Shown here one piece after another: positions 56,906 through 64,000 of a DNA stretch of 64,000 nt. How positions within the stretch are numbered: the stretch's first letter is position 1; each line of letters begins with the position of its first letter. A model generated the notes under the pieces. That model was not told where the DNA came from. It was given only the letters and a program-made list of their open reading frames with translations, and ran no database searches. A program made the position numbers and the translations under genes. The stretch covers positions 2,318,861-2,382,860 of the forward strand of contig NZ_JXQC01000003.1 of NCBI RefSeq assembly GCF_001305965.1, written 5' to 3'. Source of the DNA: Erythrobacter sp. SG61-1L (GTDB lineage Bacteria > Pseudomonadota > Alphaproteobacteria > Sphingomonadales > Sphingomonadaceae).

Positions 56906-58384
56906 ATGGCCGACGACAAGCCGAAGATGCACCGTGTGGAAGGGCATAGCGAGGAACGCTTCCTGGGATCGGACGTGTTCGAATCCACCAGCCACACCCT
57001 GCCCCCGCGCAACGGCACCGGCACCATCCGGGAGGATGCGCGCGATGTGGACGTGTACCACCGCTGCGACGTGGCCGTGATCGGCGGCGGCCCGGCCGGC
57101 TGCGCGGCGGCCTGGGCGGCGGCGAAGGCGGGCGCGGACGTTACGCTGATCGAACGCTATAATTGCCTTGGCGGCCTTTCCACCGGCGGCCTGGTCATGT
57201 GGATCGACCGCATGACCGACTGGCAGGGCAACCATGTGATCCAGGGCTTTGCCCGCCAGTTCATCGAACGCATGCCGCCCGAAGCCGTGGCCGGCCCGCC
57301 ACGCGAGGACTGGGGTTCGCAAGATCCGATCAAGGCCGGCTACTGGGGCCAGCGCACCACGGCCTTCCATGGCATAGTGCAATGGGCGCCCACGCTCGAT
57401 CCTGAACGGATGAAGCTCAACAATCAGGAAATGCTGCTGCAGGCGGGCGTGCGAATCGTGTTCCATGCCTGGGCCGCACGGCCCGTGGTGGAAGATGGCG
57501 TGGCCAAGGGCGTCATCTTCGAATCGAAGGCCGGGCGTCAGGCAGTGATGGCCAAGGTGGTGGTGGACACCACGGGCGATGGCGACATGTTCGCCCGCGC
57601 CGGGGCCGCCTTCGATACCGATATCGAGGAAGGCGACGTCCACCATTCGATGAATACCGGCTGGGTGCTGGGCGGCGTCAACATGGACCGCTGGATCAAC
57701 TGGAAGGTGCTCTATCCCGAGCAACTGCGCGAGCTGATGGCGCGCGGGCGGGAAGAGCTGGGCTTCTTCCAGACGCCCTATGTCAGCTGGCGGCCGGACA
57801 TCGCCCTGTTCCTCGGCCCCCGCCAGTCCGGCCTATCGGCGCTGGACGTGGACGATTTGACCGAAGTGGAATTCCGCAGCCACCGGCTGATGGAAGGGCA
57901 CTGCCAGTTCTTCCGCCGCCACGCGCCGGGCTTCGAGAACGCCTATTCCCTGCAGAGCGCCAGCCAGCTTGGCGTGCGCCACACGCGGCGCCTGGCAGGC
58001 ATCGGGCGGATCGAGCGCCAGAACTGGGGCAACGGCACGCCGGTGGCGGACGAAGTGGGCATCAGCCCTTCGATCAGCCCCAAATTCCCGACCGTCTCCG
58101 TGCCCTATGGCAGCCTCGTGCCGCGCCAGCTGGACGGGATGCTGGCAGCCGGGCGCCACATCAGCTGCGATGCGAACAGCCACGGCTTCATGCGCGAAAT
58201 CCCGCAATGCTGGCTGACCGGCCACGCAGCAGGTGTGGGCGCCGCCGTGGCGGCCAATCGCGGCGTGCAACCGCGCGAAGTGGATGTGGCCGAAGTGCGC
58301 AAGATCCTGCGTGAACAGGGCGCGCACCTGTCTGACGATACGGCCGTGGCGGCAGCGAAAGCCGAAGCGGTTCCGGCGGAATAA
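56906..58384 (+). CDS. FAD-dependent oxidoreductase (FAD_oxidored, PF12831-like)
   Basis: A 492-residue flavoprotein. After about 50 residues of leader comes the Rossmann dinucleotide site 'CDVAVIGGGPAGCAAAWAA', then 'LIERYNCLGGLSTGGLV', a 'VDTTGDGDMFARAGA' segment and a C-terminal 'CDANSHGFMREIPQCWLTGHAAG' block that closes the FAD pocket. The substrate is unknown. Members with this layout are often unassigned. Start ATG 56906; an ATG 36 bases earlier is also possible. No obvious operon partner; it lies next to tRNA genes. Confidence 0.88.
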   Translation: MADDKPKMHRVEGHSEERFLGSDVFESTSHTLPPRNGTGTIREDARDVDVYHRCDVAVIGGGPAGCAAAWAAAKAGADVTLIERYNCLGGLSTGGLVMWIDRMTDWQGNHVIQGFARQFIERMPPEAVAGPPREDWGSQDPIKAGYWGQRTTAFHGIVQWAPTLDPERMKLNNQEMLLQAGVRIVFHAWAARPVVEDGVAKGVIFESKAGRQAVMAKVVVDTTGDGDMFARAGAAFDTDIEEGDVHHSMNTGWVLGGVNMDRWINWKVLYPEQLRELMARGREELGFFQTPYVSWRPDIALFLGPRQSGLSALDVDDLTEVEFRSHRLMEGHCQFFRRHAPGFENAYSLQSASQLGVRHTRRLAGIGRIERQNWGNGTPVADEVGISPSISPKFPTVSVPYGSLVPRQLDGMLAAGRHISCDANSHGFMREIPQCWLTGHAAGVGAAVAANRGVQPREVDVAEVRKILREQGAHLSDDTAVAAAKAEAVPAE

Positions 58385-58388
58385 GGCT

Positions 58389-58440
58389 TGCAGGGGCGGC
58401 GGGGGTAATCCCGTCTGCCCTGCACACCTTGTAATTTTTA
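58389..58440 (+). terminator. Imperfect terminator after the FAD oxidoreductase
   Basis: The stem starts TGCAGGG and closes with CCCTGCA (58389-58424), with internal pairs CGGG/CCCG and a few mismatches. TTGTAATTTTTA follows, which overlaps the next promoter. Confidence 0.5.
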
Positions 58441-58456
58441 ATCACGCTGTTATATA
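58429..58456 (+). promoter_or_regulatory. Promoter of the IF-1 gene
   Basis: TTGTAA (58429-58434) and TATATA (58451-58456) with a 16-base spacer in an AT-rich island. A hairpin CGTCG-TTTG-CGACG (58469-58482) would lie at the start of the transcript. Confidence 0.6.
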
Positions 58457-58587
58457 GAAATTGCCTAACGTCGTTTGCGACGGAATTTGACGGCCGCACA
58501 GACGGCTCCGTTTTCCCTTTCATGCAGCATGGCTCCGCCCCGGGATACGCCCGTGCGCGGATGGATTTTCGTATGCAAGGAAGTGGT

Positions 58588-58854
58588 TTGGCGAAAGAAG
58601 AGCTCCTCACAGTAGAAGGCGTGATCGACGAGATCCTGCCTGACGGACGCTTCGGCGTAACACTGGAGAATGAGCATCGGATCATCGCCTATACGGCTGG
58701 CAAAATGCGCCGTTACCGCATCCGATCGGTCGTTGGAGACCGCGTACACGTGGAAATGACGCCTTACGATCTGTCCAAGGGACGGATCGTCTTCCGCGAA
58801 CGGACACCCGGCCAGGGGCCAGGTGGTGGCCGCAAGCGAGCTTTCAGGCGCTGA
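58588..58854 (+). CDS. infA: Translation initiation factor IF-1, divergent, with basic C-terminal tail
   Basis: An 88-residue OB-fold protein from TTG 58588 (AAGGAAGTGG upstream), giving (M)[10 protein letters not shown]. Conserved IF-1 marks are '[21 protein letters not shown]' and '[22 protein letters not shown]'. IF-1 binds the ribosomal A site during initiation. It differs from the usual alphaproteobacterial sequence ('ITGHTSGKMRKNRIR'-like) and has an extra Gly/Arg-rich tail '[12 protein letters not shown]'. ATG codons at 58561 and 58573 are in frame but give a non-family N-terminus. A second, canonical infA may exist elsewhere in the genome. Confidence 0.88.
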   Translation: MAKEELLTVEGVIDEILPDGRFGVTLENEHRIIAYTAGKMRRYRIRSVVGDRVHVEMTPYDLSKGRIVFRERTPGQGPGGGRKRAFRR

Positions 58855-59112
58855 CCCGATTTCAGGAAAAGCGGCGGCAATGGGCCGACCGCAAGGAAAA
58901 GATGAATTGTATCAATATCGGCGCTGCGAAGCGCCATTCTATCTCGCCGCGCAAGAGCCCGGCGAGCAACCCTGCCATGGCATCGAATCTGTCTTTGCCG
59001 GCAATGCTTTCGACCCTCGAATTGCGGCGACTGGTCGCCGCTATGGTCGACTGATCTGAAACACAAACGCCGCCATATGCGTGGCATTCGCGCCCCGGAC
59101 AGGAGAACGCAA

Positions 59113-59313
59113 TTGGACCTCAACCAGGAATATGCCGCCCATCAGGGCGCATTGATGCGGGCAGGAAACGCAGCCAGCGCAAAGGATCGTCTGGCGCATC
59201 TCACCAAGGCATCCACCATCGCGGGCCGGATCAGCATGTTCCAGCAGGGGCTCGGCGCTGCCGCCGCCTGCGCCTGGAGCATTTCGCAGTTTTCTGCGGC
59301 CGGCCGCACCTGA
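59113..59313 (+). CDS. Small protein of unknown function between infA and csp
   Basis: A 66-residue protein from TTG 59113 with AGGAGA 8 bases upstream. It has a helical, Ala-rich pattern 'LDLNQEYAAHQGALMRAGNA' followed by 'IAGRISMFQQGLGAAAACAW'. No known domain is recognised. A longer start at ATG 59077 would add twelve Arg-rich residues. Codon third positions look GC-rich as in real genes. Support is moderate. Confidence 0.55.
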   Translation: MDLNQEYAAHQGALMRAGNAASAKDRLAHLTKASTIAGRISMFQQGLGAAAACAWSISQFSAAGRT

Positions 59314-59462
59314 ATTTACAGCACCCGAATAATCGGGCACTGTAATGTTGCTCTCGTTGAATTTCGACGGGTATCGACGATTTGGTTACGGATTCGGGAA
59401 ATTCATTTCCCCTTTTCGCAAGATGACGAACTCCTTTCAATTGACGACTTGACGCACGACCC

Positions 59463-59507
59463 TGCCCGCATTTTGCGGGCAGAAATAACCGTTTCTTGAA
59501 AGGAAAC
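59463..59507 (+). promoter_or_regulatory. Structured csp leader: hairpin plus hairpin over the ribosome site
   Basis: A perfect stem TGCCCGCA-TTT-TGCGGGCA (59463-59481) is followed by GTTTCTT-GAA-AGGAAAC (59491-59507), in which the AAGGA ribosome site is paired. The csp ATG follows 4 bases later. This is the arrangement expected of a temperature-responsive csp leader. Confidence 0.5.
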
Positions 59508-59511
59508 GCAC

Positions 59512-59721
59512 ATGACTATCGGTACCGTAAAATTCTTCAATGAAGACAAGGGCTATGGATTCATTCAGCCCGACGATGGCAGCAAGGACAGCTTTGTCCA
59601 TATTTCGGCCGTCCAGGCAGCCGGGATGGCCACGCTGAACAAGGATCAGCGCCTGTCCTATGACGTCGAAGCCGGCCGCAATGGCAAGGAATCGGCCGTC
59701 AATCTGTCCCACGCGGACTGA
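59512..59721 (+). CDS. cspA: Cold-shock protein (CspA family)
   Basis: A 69-residue single cold-shock domain. RNP1 is seen as 'KGYGFIQP' and RNP2 as 'DSFVHIS', and the protein begins MTIGTVKFFNE. It binds single-stranded RNA/DNA as a chaperone. A roughly 200-base untranslated stretch with hairpins precedes the gene, and a hairpin follows it. It has the same direction as infA and the small proteins on both sides. Confidence 0.95.
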   Translation: MTIGTVKFFNEDKGYGFIQPDDGSKDSFVHISAVQAAGMATLNKDQRLSYDVEAGRNGKESAVNLSHAD

Positions 59722-59728
59722 ATGGCGC

Positions 59729-59761
59729 ATGCCCCGGCTGCTTTTCGAAGTGGCCGGGCAT
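59729..59761 (+). terminator. Hairpin after csp
   Basis: The stem ATGCCCCGGC/GCCGGGCAT (one bulge) has a 14-base loop and is followed by pyrimidine-rich TTCCCCTCC and later CCTCTTTTCC. It may be a partial terminator between csp and the small downstream gene. Confidence 0.5.
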
Positions 59762-59810
59762 TCCCCTCCTGCACTTTCCCTCTTTTCCTGCACACCCAAG
59801 GAGAAATCCG

Positions 59811-60002
59811 TTGGCCCTGACCTATGAATTCTACATGGCGCGTGCGCAGGAAGCAGCGAACGACGCCGAACTGGCTGTGCTGGAAAACGTCCGCGAGCGC
59901 GCTTTGCGTTCCGAAGCGGCATGGCGCGAAATGGCCGACCGTGCCCTGAAAGCGACGCATAGCCGCGAGGCCGCCCTGCGGGAAAAACTCCTCCCGGAAT
60001 AG
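59811..60002 (+). CDS. Small helical protein downstream of csp (unknown function)
   Basis: A 63-residue protein from TTG 59811 with AAGGAG 7 bases upstream. It is almost wholly amphipathic helix, Ala/Glu/Arg-rich ('YEFYMARAQEAANDAELAVL', 'RALRSEAAWREMADRALKAT'). I recognise no domain. The good ribosome site and position behind csp support it being real. No signal peptide or membrane segment. Confidence 0.65.
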   Translation: MALTYEFYMARAQEAANDAELAVLENVRERALRSEAAWREMADRALKATHSREAALREKLLPE

Positions 60003-60099
60003 GCCCGATTTGGCGCGTAGCCTTCCAAACTGTCACATGGTCCTGCTAGGCTCGGCGTAGTCACCCGAATCCCCAAAACAGACCTCGGTCGCCGCCCAC

Positions 60100-60552
60100 A
60101 TGCTGTCAGCATTATTCAGGCCCCTGCTTGGCGCCCGCAACCGCGCGGTGCGCGATGCCTTTGCGGGTAACTGCAAGGCGATCTTCCTGCATGGGCAAGG
60201 CGAATTCGCTGTGACCGTAGCCGGGGTGGCGCGCCATCAGGCGGCGATCCGCGAGAGCGTGCCCGCCAGTGTCGATGCCGGACAGCCCTTTGCCTGCCTT
60301 GCCGAACTGGTGCTGGATCAGGGCAATGGCTGCAGCGTGGCAATTGGTGCGCGTGTGATCGGCTATTGCCCGGCCTATCTTGCCACGCGCTATCGCGAAT
60401 GGCTGCATGAGTGGCGGCTGGAGGGCGCGCAGGTTCGCTGCCGTGCGATCATCCACACCACCGCCAATCGTTCCGGTGAGGAAACGCTGTTCGCGGTGAA
60501 GCTGGATATAGAACAGCCCTTCAAGCTCACCACCATCAAGCCGGGGGCGTGA
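60100..60552 (+). CDS. HIRAN-like domain protein
   Basis: A 150-residue protein. The central part 'FAVTVAGVARHQAAIRESV', then 'LAELVLDQGN-CSVAIGARVIGYCP' and 'LATRYREWL', resembles the HIRAN fold, which binds 3' DNA ends in HLTF/Rad5 and also occurs alone in bacteria. The assignment rests on pattern only. It could instead be a distinct small domain. No helicase neighbour is present. Monocistronic, ATG start. Confidence 0.55.
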   Translation: MLSALFRPLLGARNRAVRDAFAGNCKAIFLHGQGEFAVTVAGVARHQAAIRESVPASVDAGQPFACLAELVLDQGNGCSVAIGARVIGYCPAYLATRYREWLHEWRLEGAQVRCRAIIHTTANRSGEETLFAVKLDIEQPFKLTTIKPGA

Positions 60553-60564
60553 CGCGCAGAGCAA

Positions 60565-60921
60565 GGCAGGCGAGCGCGGCGGAAATGATTTTCCTACAGG
60601 TGACCAGGCGTGGCAGGGACTGCGTGGTTCCTTGACATGGTGAGTTGCCTATTGGCCGGGGAATGCCCCGTCAGACATCTTCATTTTGCCTTGAGTACCG
60701 CGCGAGGATCGTGGCCTGAAACACTCTGCAAATGCGCCAAATTCAAAGGTCACACGGCGCCTTCTCCTGAATCGCGCCAACCGCCTGTAAAACAGCGATA
60801 ATCCAGCCGGATGGTCACATGGTTTCGCAGGCTGTTCTGCGTCAACCTTCGCCCGGCTCGCCTCGCCGCGGGTGAAGCGCCATAAGGCACCTATCGAGTC
60901 ATTTTTCCGTGGAGCCATGCC
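60565..60921. other. Gene-free stretch upstream of the YqeY-like gene
   Basis: About 355 bases with no frame that looks coding and no clear promoter or terminator. A TTGACA at 60632 lacks a matching -10 box. I cannot exclude a small RNA. Confidence 0.4.
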
Positions 60922-61266
60922 ATGCCCGAAGATCATGCAGCCCAGCTGAAGGCGCGGATGCGGCTTGATCTGAAGGAAGCGATGAAGGGCAAGCGCGCGG
61001 AGGAGATCGCCGTGCTGCGCGTGTTGCTCGCCGCGATCGACAATGCCGAAGCGCCCGCCATCGGATCGGCTCCGTTGCAGGTTTCGGGCCTGTCGAATGA
61101 AGTGGAACGGCTGGCACTTTCGCCGCAGCAGCTCGATGCGATCCTTGCCGCCGAGCTTCACGACCGCGAACAGACGGCCGCCCAGCTTGCCCCCATGGGG
61201 CAGGCCGGGCGGGCCGAAGCCCTGCTGCGAGAGGCGGAGATCGTCAGGCGCTATTGCAGCGCCTGA
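60922..61266 (+). CDS. YqeY-like (GatB/YqeY) domain protein, divergent and short
   Basis: A 114-residue protein beginning 'LKARMRLDLKEAMKGKRAEEIAVLRVLLAAI', the usual helical start of the YqeY/GatB tail domain, with 'LREAEIVRRYCS' at the end. It lacks much of the standard 150-residue YqeY length, and the tRNA-binding C-terminal subdomain seems reduced. Its role is probably tRNA-related but unproven. It is convergent with the IlvD/Edd gene, with 4 bases between the stops. Confidence 0.7.
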   Translation: MPEDHAAQLKARMRLDLKEAMKGKRAEEIAVLRVLLAAIDNAEAPAIGSAPLQVSGLSNEVERLALSPQQLDAILAAELHDREQTAAQLAPMGQAGRAEALLREAEIVRRYCSA

Positions 61267-61270
61267 GCGC

Positions 61271-62926
61271 CTATTCGTCGAGCGGCAGCAGCACCCCGCC
61301 AGTGGAGAGCGGATGCACTGCCTCGCGGAAATTGCTGAGATAGCCAGTGGCCGGAATGCGGAAACCCGGCCCTTCACGCGCCGCCAGTTCTTCCGGCGAA
61401 AGGGCCACATCGATGCCGCGATTGGCCACGCTGATCGTCACGATGTCGCCATCGCGGACTTTGCCGATAGGGCCGCCAGTCGCCGCCTCGGGCGAAACTT
61501 CCGCCACGGTCAGACCTTTCAGGCACAGGCCGGAAAGCTGGCCGTCAGTGACGAAAGCGGTCGTCTTGGCAAGGCCTGCCGCGTCCAGCGCGAACAGCAC
61601 CATGGAAGCGCCGCCGCCCATGGCCGGGCCGCCCTTCAGGCCCTGATTGCGGGCCACCACCACGTCGCCCGCCACGACCTTGCCGTCCTCGATGGCCTGG
61701 AGGCATTCCAGCGAATCCTCGAACACCTTGGCGGGGCCACTGAATTCCTCGGGCCGCGAACCGTCGCGAATACCCAGGCGGACCACGGCGGTATCGGCGA
61801 AATTGCCGCGCAGGATGGCAATGGCCGGGCCTTCGCCCACCGGATCGTCCACAGCGTGGATCACGTCCGGGCCGGGAATGACATAGTCGGCAAGGTTCTC
61901 GCCCAGCGTCTTGCCCGTGCAGGTCATGGCCGAAGTGTCAATCCGGCCTTCCAGCCGCTTGAGCACCGCACGCGCGCCGCCTGCATCCTCGAACTGTTCG
62001 ATCCGCACCGCGCCGGTGGGGCGCACGGCAGAGAGGACCGGCACATCGCTCATCTCCTCCCACAGGGCATAGACGTCGATATCCGTCTCCGCCTCGATGG
62101 CAGTGGCCTGCAGATGCTTGATCGCGTTGATGGAGCCGGAAACGCCCAGCACAGTGGCGACGGCATTGCGGAAGGCCCCTTCGGTCAGGATCGTACGCGG
62201 GCGCAGGTCTTCGTGCACCATCTCCACGATGCGACGGGCAGCCGCGCGGGCGCCTTCCTTCATCTTGGGCGAATTGGCCCGCACCGGGGCACTGCCCGGC
62301 AGGCTCATGCCCAAAGCCTCGACCACGGAATGCATCGTGTTGGCCGTGGCCATGCCGGCACAGACGCCGGGGCCGCGAATGGCATTCTCGGCCATGTCGG
62401 CCACCGGGAATTTGGGCTTTGCGCCGAAACGTTCGCCCACCGAGCCGGACCAGACATCTTCCACGTCGACCGGCTCGCCATCGATCTCGCCTGCCTGCTG
62501 GTAACCGCCGATCACCAGGATCGTCGGGATATTAAGCCGCGCGGCGGCCATCAGATGGCCCGGCGGGGTCTTGTCGCAACTGGTCAGGCAGATCATGCCG
62601 TCCAGCAGGGCGGCCTCCACCTGCACTTCGATGTCATTGGCAATGATGTCACGCCCGGCAAGGATATAGCTGCCGCCCTTGGCCGCGCCGGTGATGAAGT
62701 CCGAAGGGGCGGCTGTGCGCACCTCGAAAGGCACCCCGCCGGCCTTGCGGATTTCTTCCTTCACGATGGCGGCAATGCCATCGAGATGGGCATAGCAGAT
62801 CGCCAGTTCCGAGGAGGAATTCACCACCGCGATCTTGGGCTTCAGCATGTCTTCCGCGCTGAGGCCCAGCGCCTTCCAGTTGGCGCGGCGGCCGGGAGAA
62901 TTCGCGGCGATGCTGCGAAGGGTCAT
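61271..62926 (-). CDS. IlvD/Edd-family dehydratase (sugar-acid or dihydroxy-acid dehydratase)
   Basis: A 551-residue Fe-S dehydratase. Cluster and Mg regions are visible: 'VNSSSELAICYAHLDGIA', Cys in 'LTSCDKTPPGHLMA', Cys in 'GPGVCAGMATANTM', 'QGLKGGPAMGGG' and 'FVTDGQLSGLCLKGLTVAEVSPEA'. These fit the IlvD/Edd superfamily. Several motifs differ from branched-chain IlvD, and it lies 22 bases behind a transporter, so a sugar-acid dehydratase or similar is more likely than the valine pathway enzyme. Start ATG 62926 (MTLRSIAAN) matches family N-termini. Confidence 0.9.
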   Translation of the reverse strand: MTLRSIAANSPGRRANWKALGLSAEDMLKPKIAVVNSSSELAICYAHLDGIAAIVKEEIRKAGGVPFEVRTAAPSDFITGAAKGGSYILAGRDIIANDIEVQVEAALLDGMICLTSCDKTPPGHLMAAARLNIPTILVIGGYQQAGEIDGEPVDVEDVWSGSVGERFGAKPKFPVADMAENAIRGPGVCAGMATANTMHSVVEALGMSLPGSAPVRANSPKMKEGARAAARRIVEMVHEDLRPRTILTEGAFRNAVATVLGVSGSINAIKHLQATAIEAETDIDVYALWEEMSDVPVLSAVRPTGAVRIEQFEDAGGARAVLKRLEGRIDTSAMTCTGKTLGENLADYVIPGPDVIHAVDDPVGEGPAIAILRGNFADTAVVRLGIRDGSRPEEFSGPAKVFEDSLECLQAIEDGKVVAGDVVVARNQGLKGGPAMGGGASMVLFALDAAGLAKTTAFVTDGQLSGLCLKGLTVAEVSPEAATGGPIGKVRDGDIVTISVANRGIDVALSPEELAAREGPGFRIPATGYLSNFREAVHPLSTGGVLLPLDE

Positions 62927-62948
62927 GTCAGTGCTCCGGTCAATCGGG

Positions 62949-64000
62949 TCAGGCAGGTTCGGGTTCAGGGTCGGTGTGAACATGCGCCTGCGGCAATTTC
63001 CGGGCGAAGAACGCCAGCGCCACGATGCCCACCACCACGCCGGCCAGGCACAGGCCGGTAAACAGGTATCCGTCCAGCACGGCCTGACGGTCCGCGAGGA
63101 ACCAGGCCGCACCGATATTGGGCGCGGCCACCGCAGCGAACTTGGCCATGAAGCTGGCCATGCCGCCGCCGGTCGAACGGATCGCGCTGGGATAATAGAT
63201 GCTGGTGATGGAAATCACCGCCGCATGGCCAATGCCAATGGTGATCGAGCCGAGCAGAATCACCGGGATGAACAACGGCCCGCCATCAATGTGACCCGCG
63301 CCGATGAAGATGGCCAGCGGTACGCCCAGCAGGGGGGCGACGGCAATCCAGATCGGGCCGCGCTTTTCGGTGAAGCCCAGCAGGAACACCCCGCCAATGG
63401 CTCCGATGATACCGCCGATCGAACCGAGATTGGTTGCGGTGGGCAGATCGATCCCGAGTTTTTCGAGGAACAGGATGCCGAAGCTGGACTTCAGGTAGAT
63501 CGCGAAGGACGAGAAGAAATAGGTCGCCCAGATGATCGGGGTGATGAACAGCAGCGGCCCCTTGAACAGCGCGAAGAACTTGGTCCACGGCGCCTCGCCA
63601 GAGCTTTTCTTCTCGTCCGAAAGGATCAACGAAGTGATCTTGCGGCTTGCCAGCGCGGGATCGAAACGCTGCAACAACGGCAGGACTTTCTCCACCGGCC
63701 GCCCCCGCGCCACCATCCAGCGAGCGGATTCGGGCAGAGTGAACTGCAGGATGATCGCCAGCACGAAGGTGGCCGCACCGCAGAAGAAGAACACGCCTTC
63801 CCAGCCAAAATGCGGCGCGATCAGATTGGTGATCTGTCCGGCCGCTGCCCCGCCAAGGCTGAAACCCAGCATGATGATCGTGACCGAAGTGGCCCGCAGC
63901 GAGAACGGCATAGCCTCGATATTGAGTGACCACGCCGGGGCGAGCAGACCGCCAATCGCCAGGCCTCCAAGGAAGCGTAACGCGATCAGCATTTCAGGGC
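62949..64000 (-). CDS. MFS transporter (AAHS/sugar-acid-like), C-terminal part
   Basis: A partial transporter of 350 residues that runs off the right edge; about 80-100 N-terminal residues are missing. It starts in helix 3-4 with 'ALRFLGGLAIGGLLAPAWSLNIEAMP', has the 'PESARWMVARGRP' loop after helix 6, and 'TGGGMASFMAKFAAVAAPNIGAAW' near helix 10-11, typical of MFS organic- or aromatic-acid permeases. The IlvD/Edd gene starts 22 bases after it, so uptake and first dehydration of the same acid are likely linked. Confidence 0.88.
   Translation of the reverse strand, partial: PEMLIALRFLGGLAIGGLLAPAWSLNIEAMPFSLRATSVTIIMLGFSLGGAAAGQITNLIAPHFGWEGVFFFCGAATFVLAIILQFTLPESARWMVARGRPVEKVLPLLQRFDPALASRKITSLILSDEKKSSGEAPWTKFFALFKGPLLFITPIIWATYFFSSFAIYLKSSFGILFLEKLGIDLPTATNLGSIGGIIGAIGGVFLLGFTEKRGPIWIAVAPLLGVPLAIFIGAGHIDGGPLFIPVILLGSITIGIGHAAVISITSIYYPSAIRSTGGGMASFMAKFAAVAAPNIGAAWFLADRQAVLDGYLFTGLCLAGVVVGIVALAFFARKLPQAHVHTDPEPEPA

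Noticed and set aside
60632-60660. Perfect TTGACA as a promoter.
   Set aside because: No acceptable -10 box at 16-18 bases and no gene or structure just downstream.
60565-60921. 6S RNA or another structured RNA in the gap before the YqeY-like gene.
   Set aside because: I could not find a long closing stem with a central bubble; no support beyond the gap itself.

Overview
This 64 kb window is GC-rich chromosomal DNA of an alphaproteobacterium, most likely a member of the Sphingomonadales (Novosphingobium/Sphingobium-like). The reasons are three large TonB-dependent receptors with the typical 'IVVTxQKR/IVVTGSR' plug starts, frequent GTG/TTG starts with GGGAG-type ribosome sites, the catabolic gene content (Baeyer-Villiger monooxygenase, PQQ dehydrogenases, 2OG oxygenase) and the cold-shock/IF-1 neighbourhood. 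The genus is inferred from gene content only. No rRNA, IS element, prophage or CRISPR was seen. Two tRNA genes are present.

Layout. 1-3.3 kb: end of a luciferase-like flavin monooxygenase, a queuosine-precursor (VUT/YhhQ) transporter, a CNT nucleoside transporter and a 2OG-Fe(II) oxygenase. 3.5-13 kb: an Oar-like TonB receptor, a translationally coupled esterase + Baeyer-Villiger monooxygenase, and a second TonB receptor behind a promoter that overlaps a palindrome. 13.2-14 kb: a tandem UspA protein.

14-31.6 kb is the most unusual part. It holds three separate PQQ-dependent dehydrogenases, none with a fused haem domain. With them are a cytochrome c, a c'-type cytochrome lipoprotein, a HupE/UreJ membrane protein with a membrane-anchored His-rich partner, a VOC lipoprotein, a type-B carboxylesterase, two DUF6644-like membrane proteins, a DUF6152 protein whose mature N-terminus is predicted to be histidine, and four paralogues of a secreted family of unknown function, each with exactly two conserved cysteines. 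Spacing suggests several co-directional transcription units that together form an envelope oxidation module for an unknown alcohol, aldehyde or ester substrate.

31.7-36.3 kb: a MacAB-TolC-like efflux operon. 36.5-46 kb: a diguanylate cyclase, a large MASE1/PAS hybrid histidine kinase, and a response regulator - TPR/YaiO outer-membrane barrel - HEAT protein - processive GT2 operon that looks like a c-di-GMP or phosphorelay-controlled exopolysaccharide system. 46-56 kb: a GPH-family symporter, a phosphoinositide-type phospholipase C, a TetR regulator, a PhoD-type alkaline phosphatase, a third TonB receptor, a sterol-desaturase family hydroxylase and a membrane protein of unknown function. 56.5-60 kb: tRNA-Thr(CGT), tRNA-Cys(GCA), an FAD oxidoreductase, a divergent IF-1, a cold-shock protein with structured leader and two small conserved-looking proteins. 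60-64 kb: a HIRAN-like protein, a YqeY-like protein, an IlvD/Edd dehydratase and a truncated MFS transporter.
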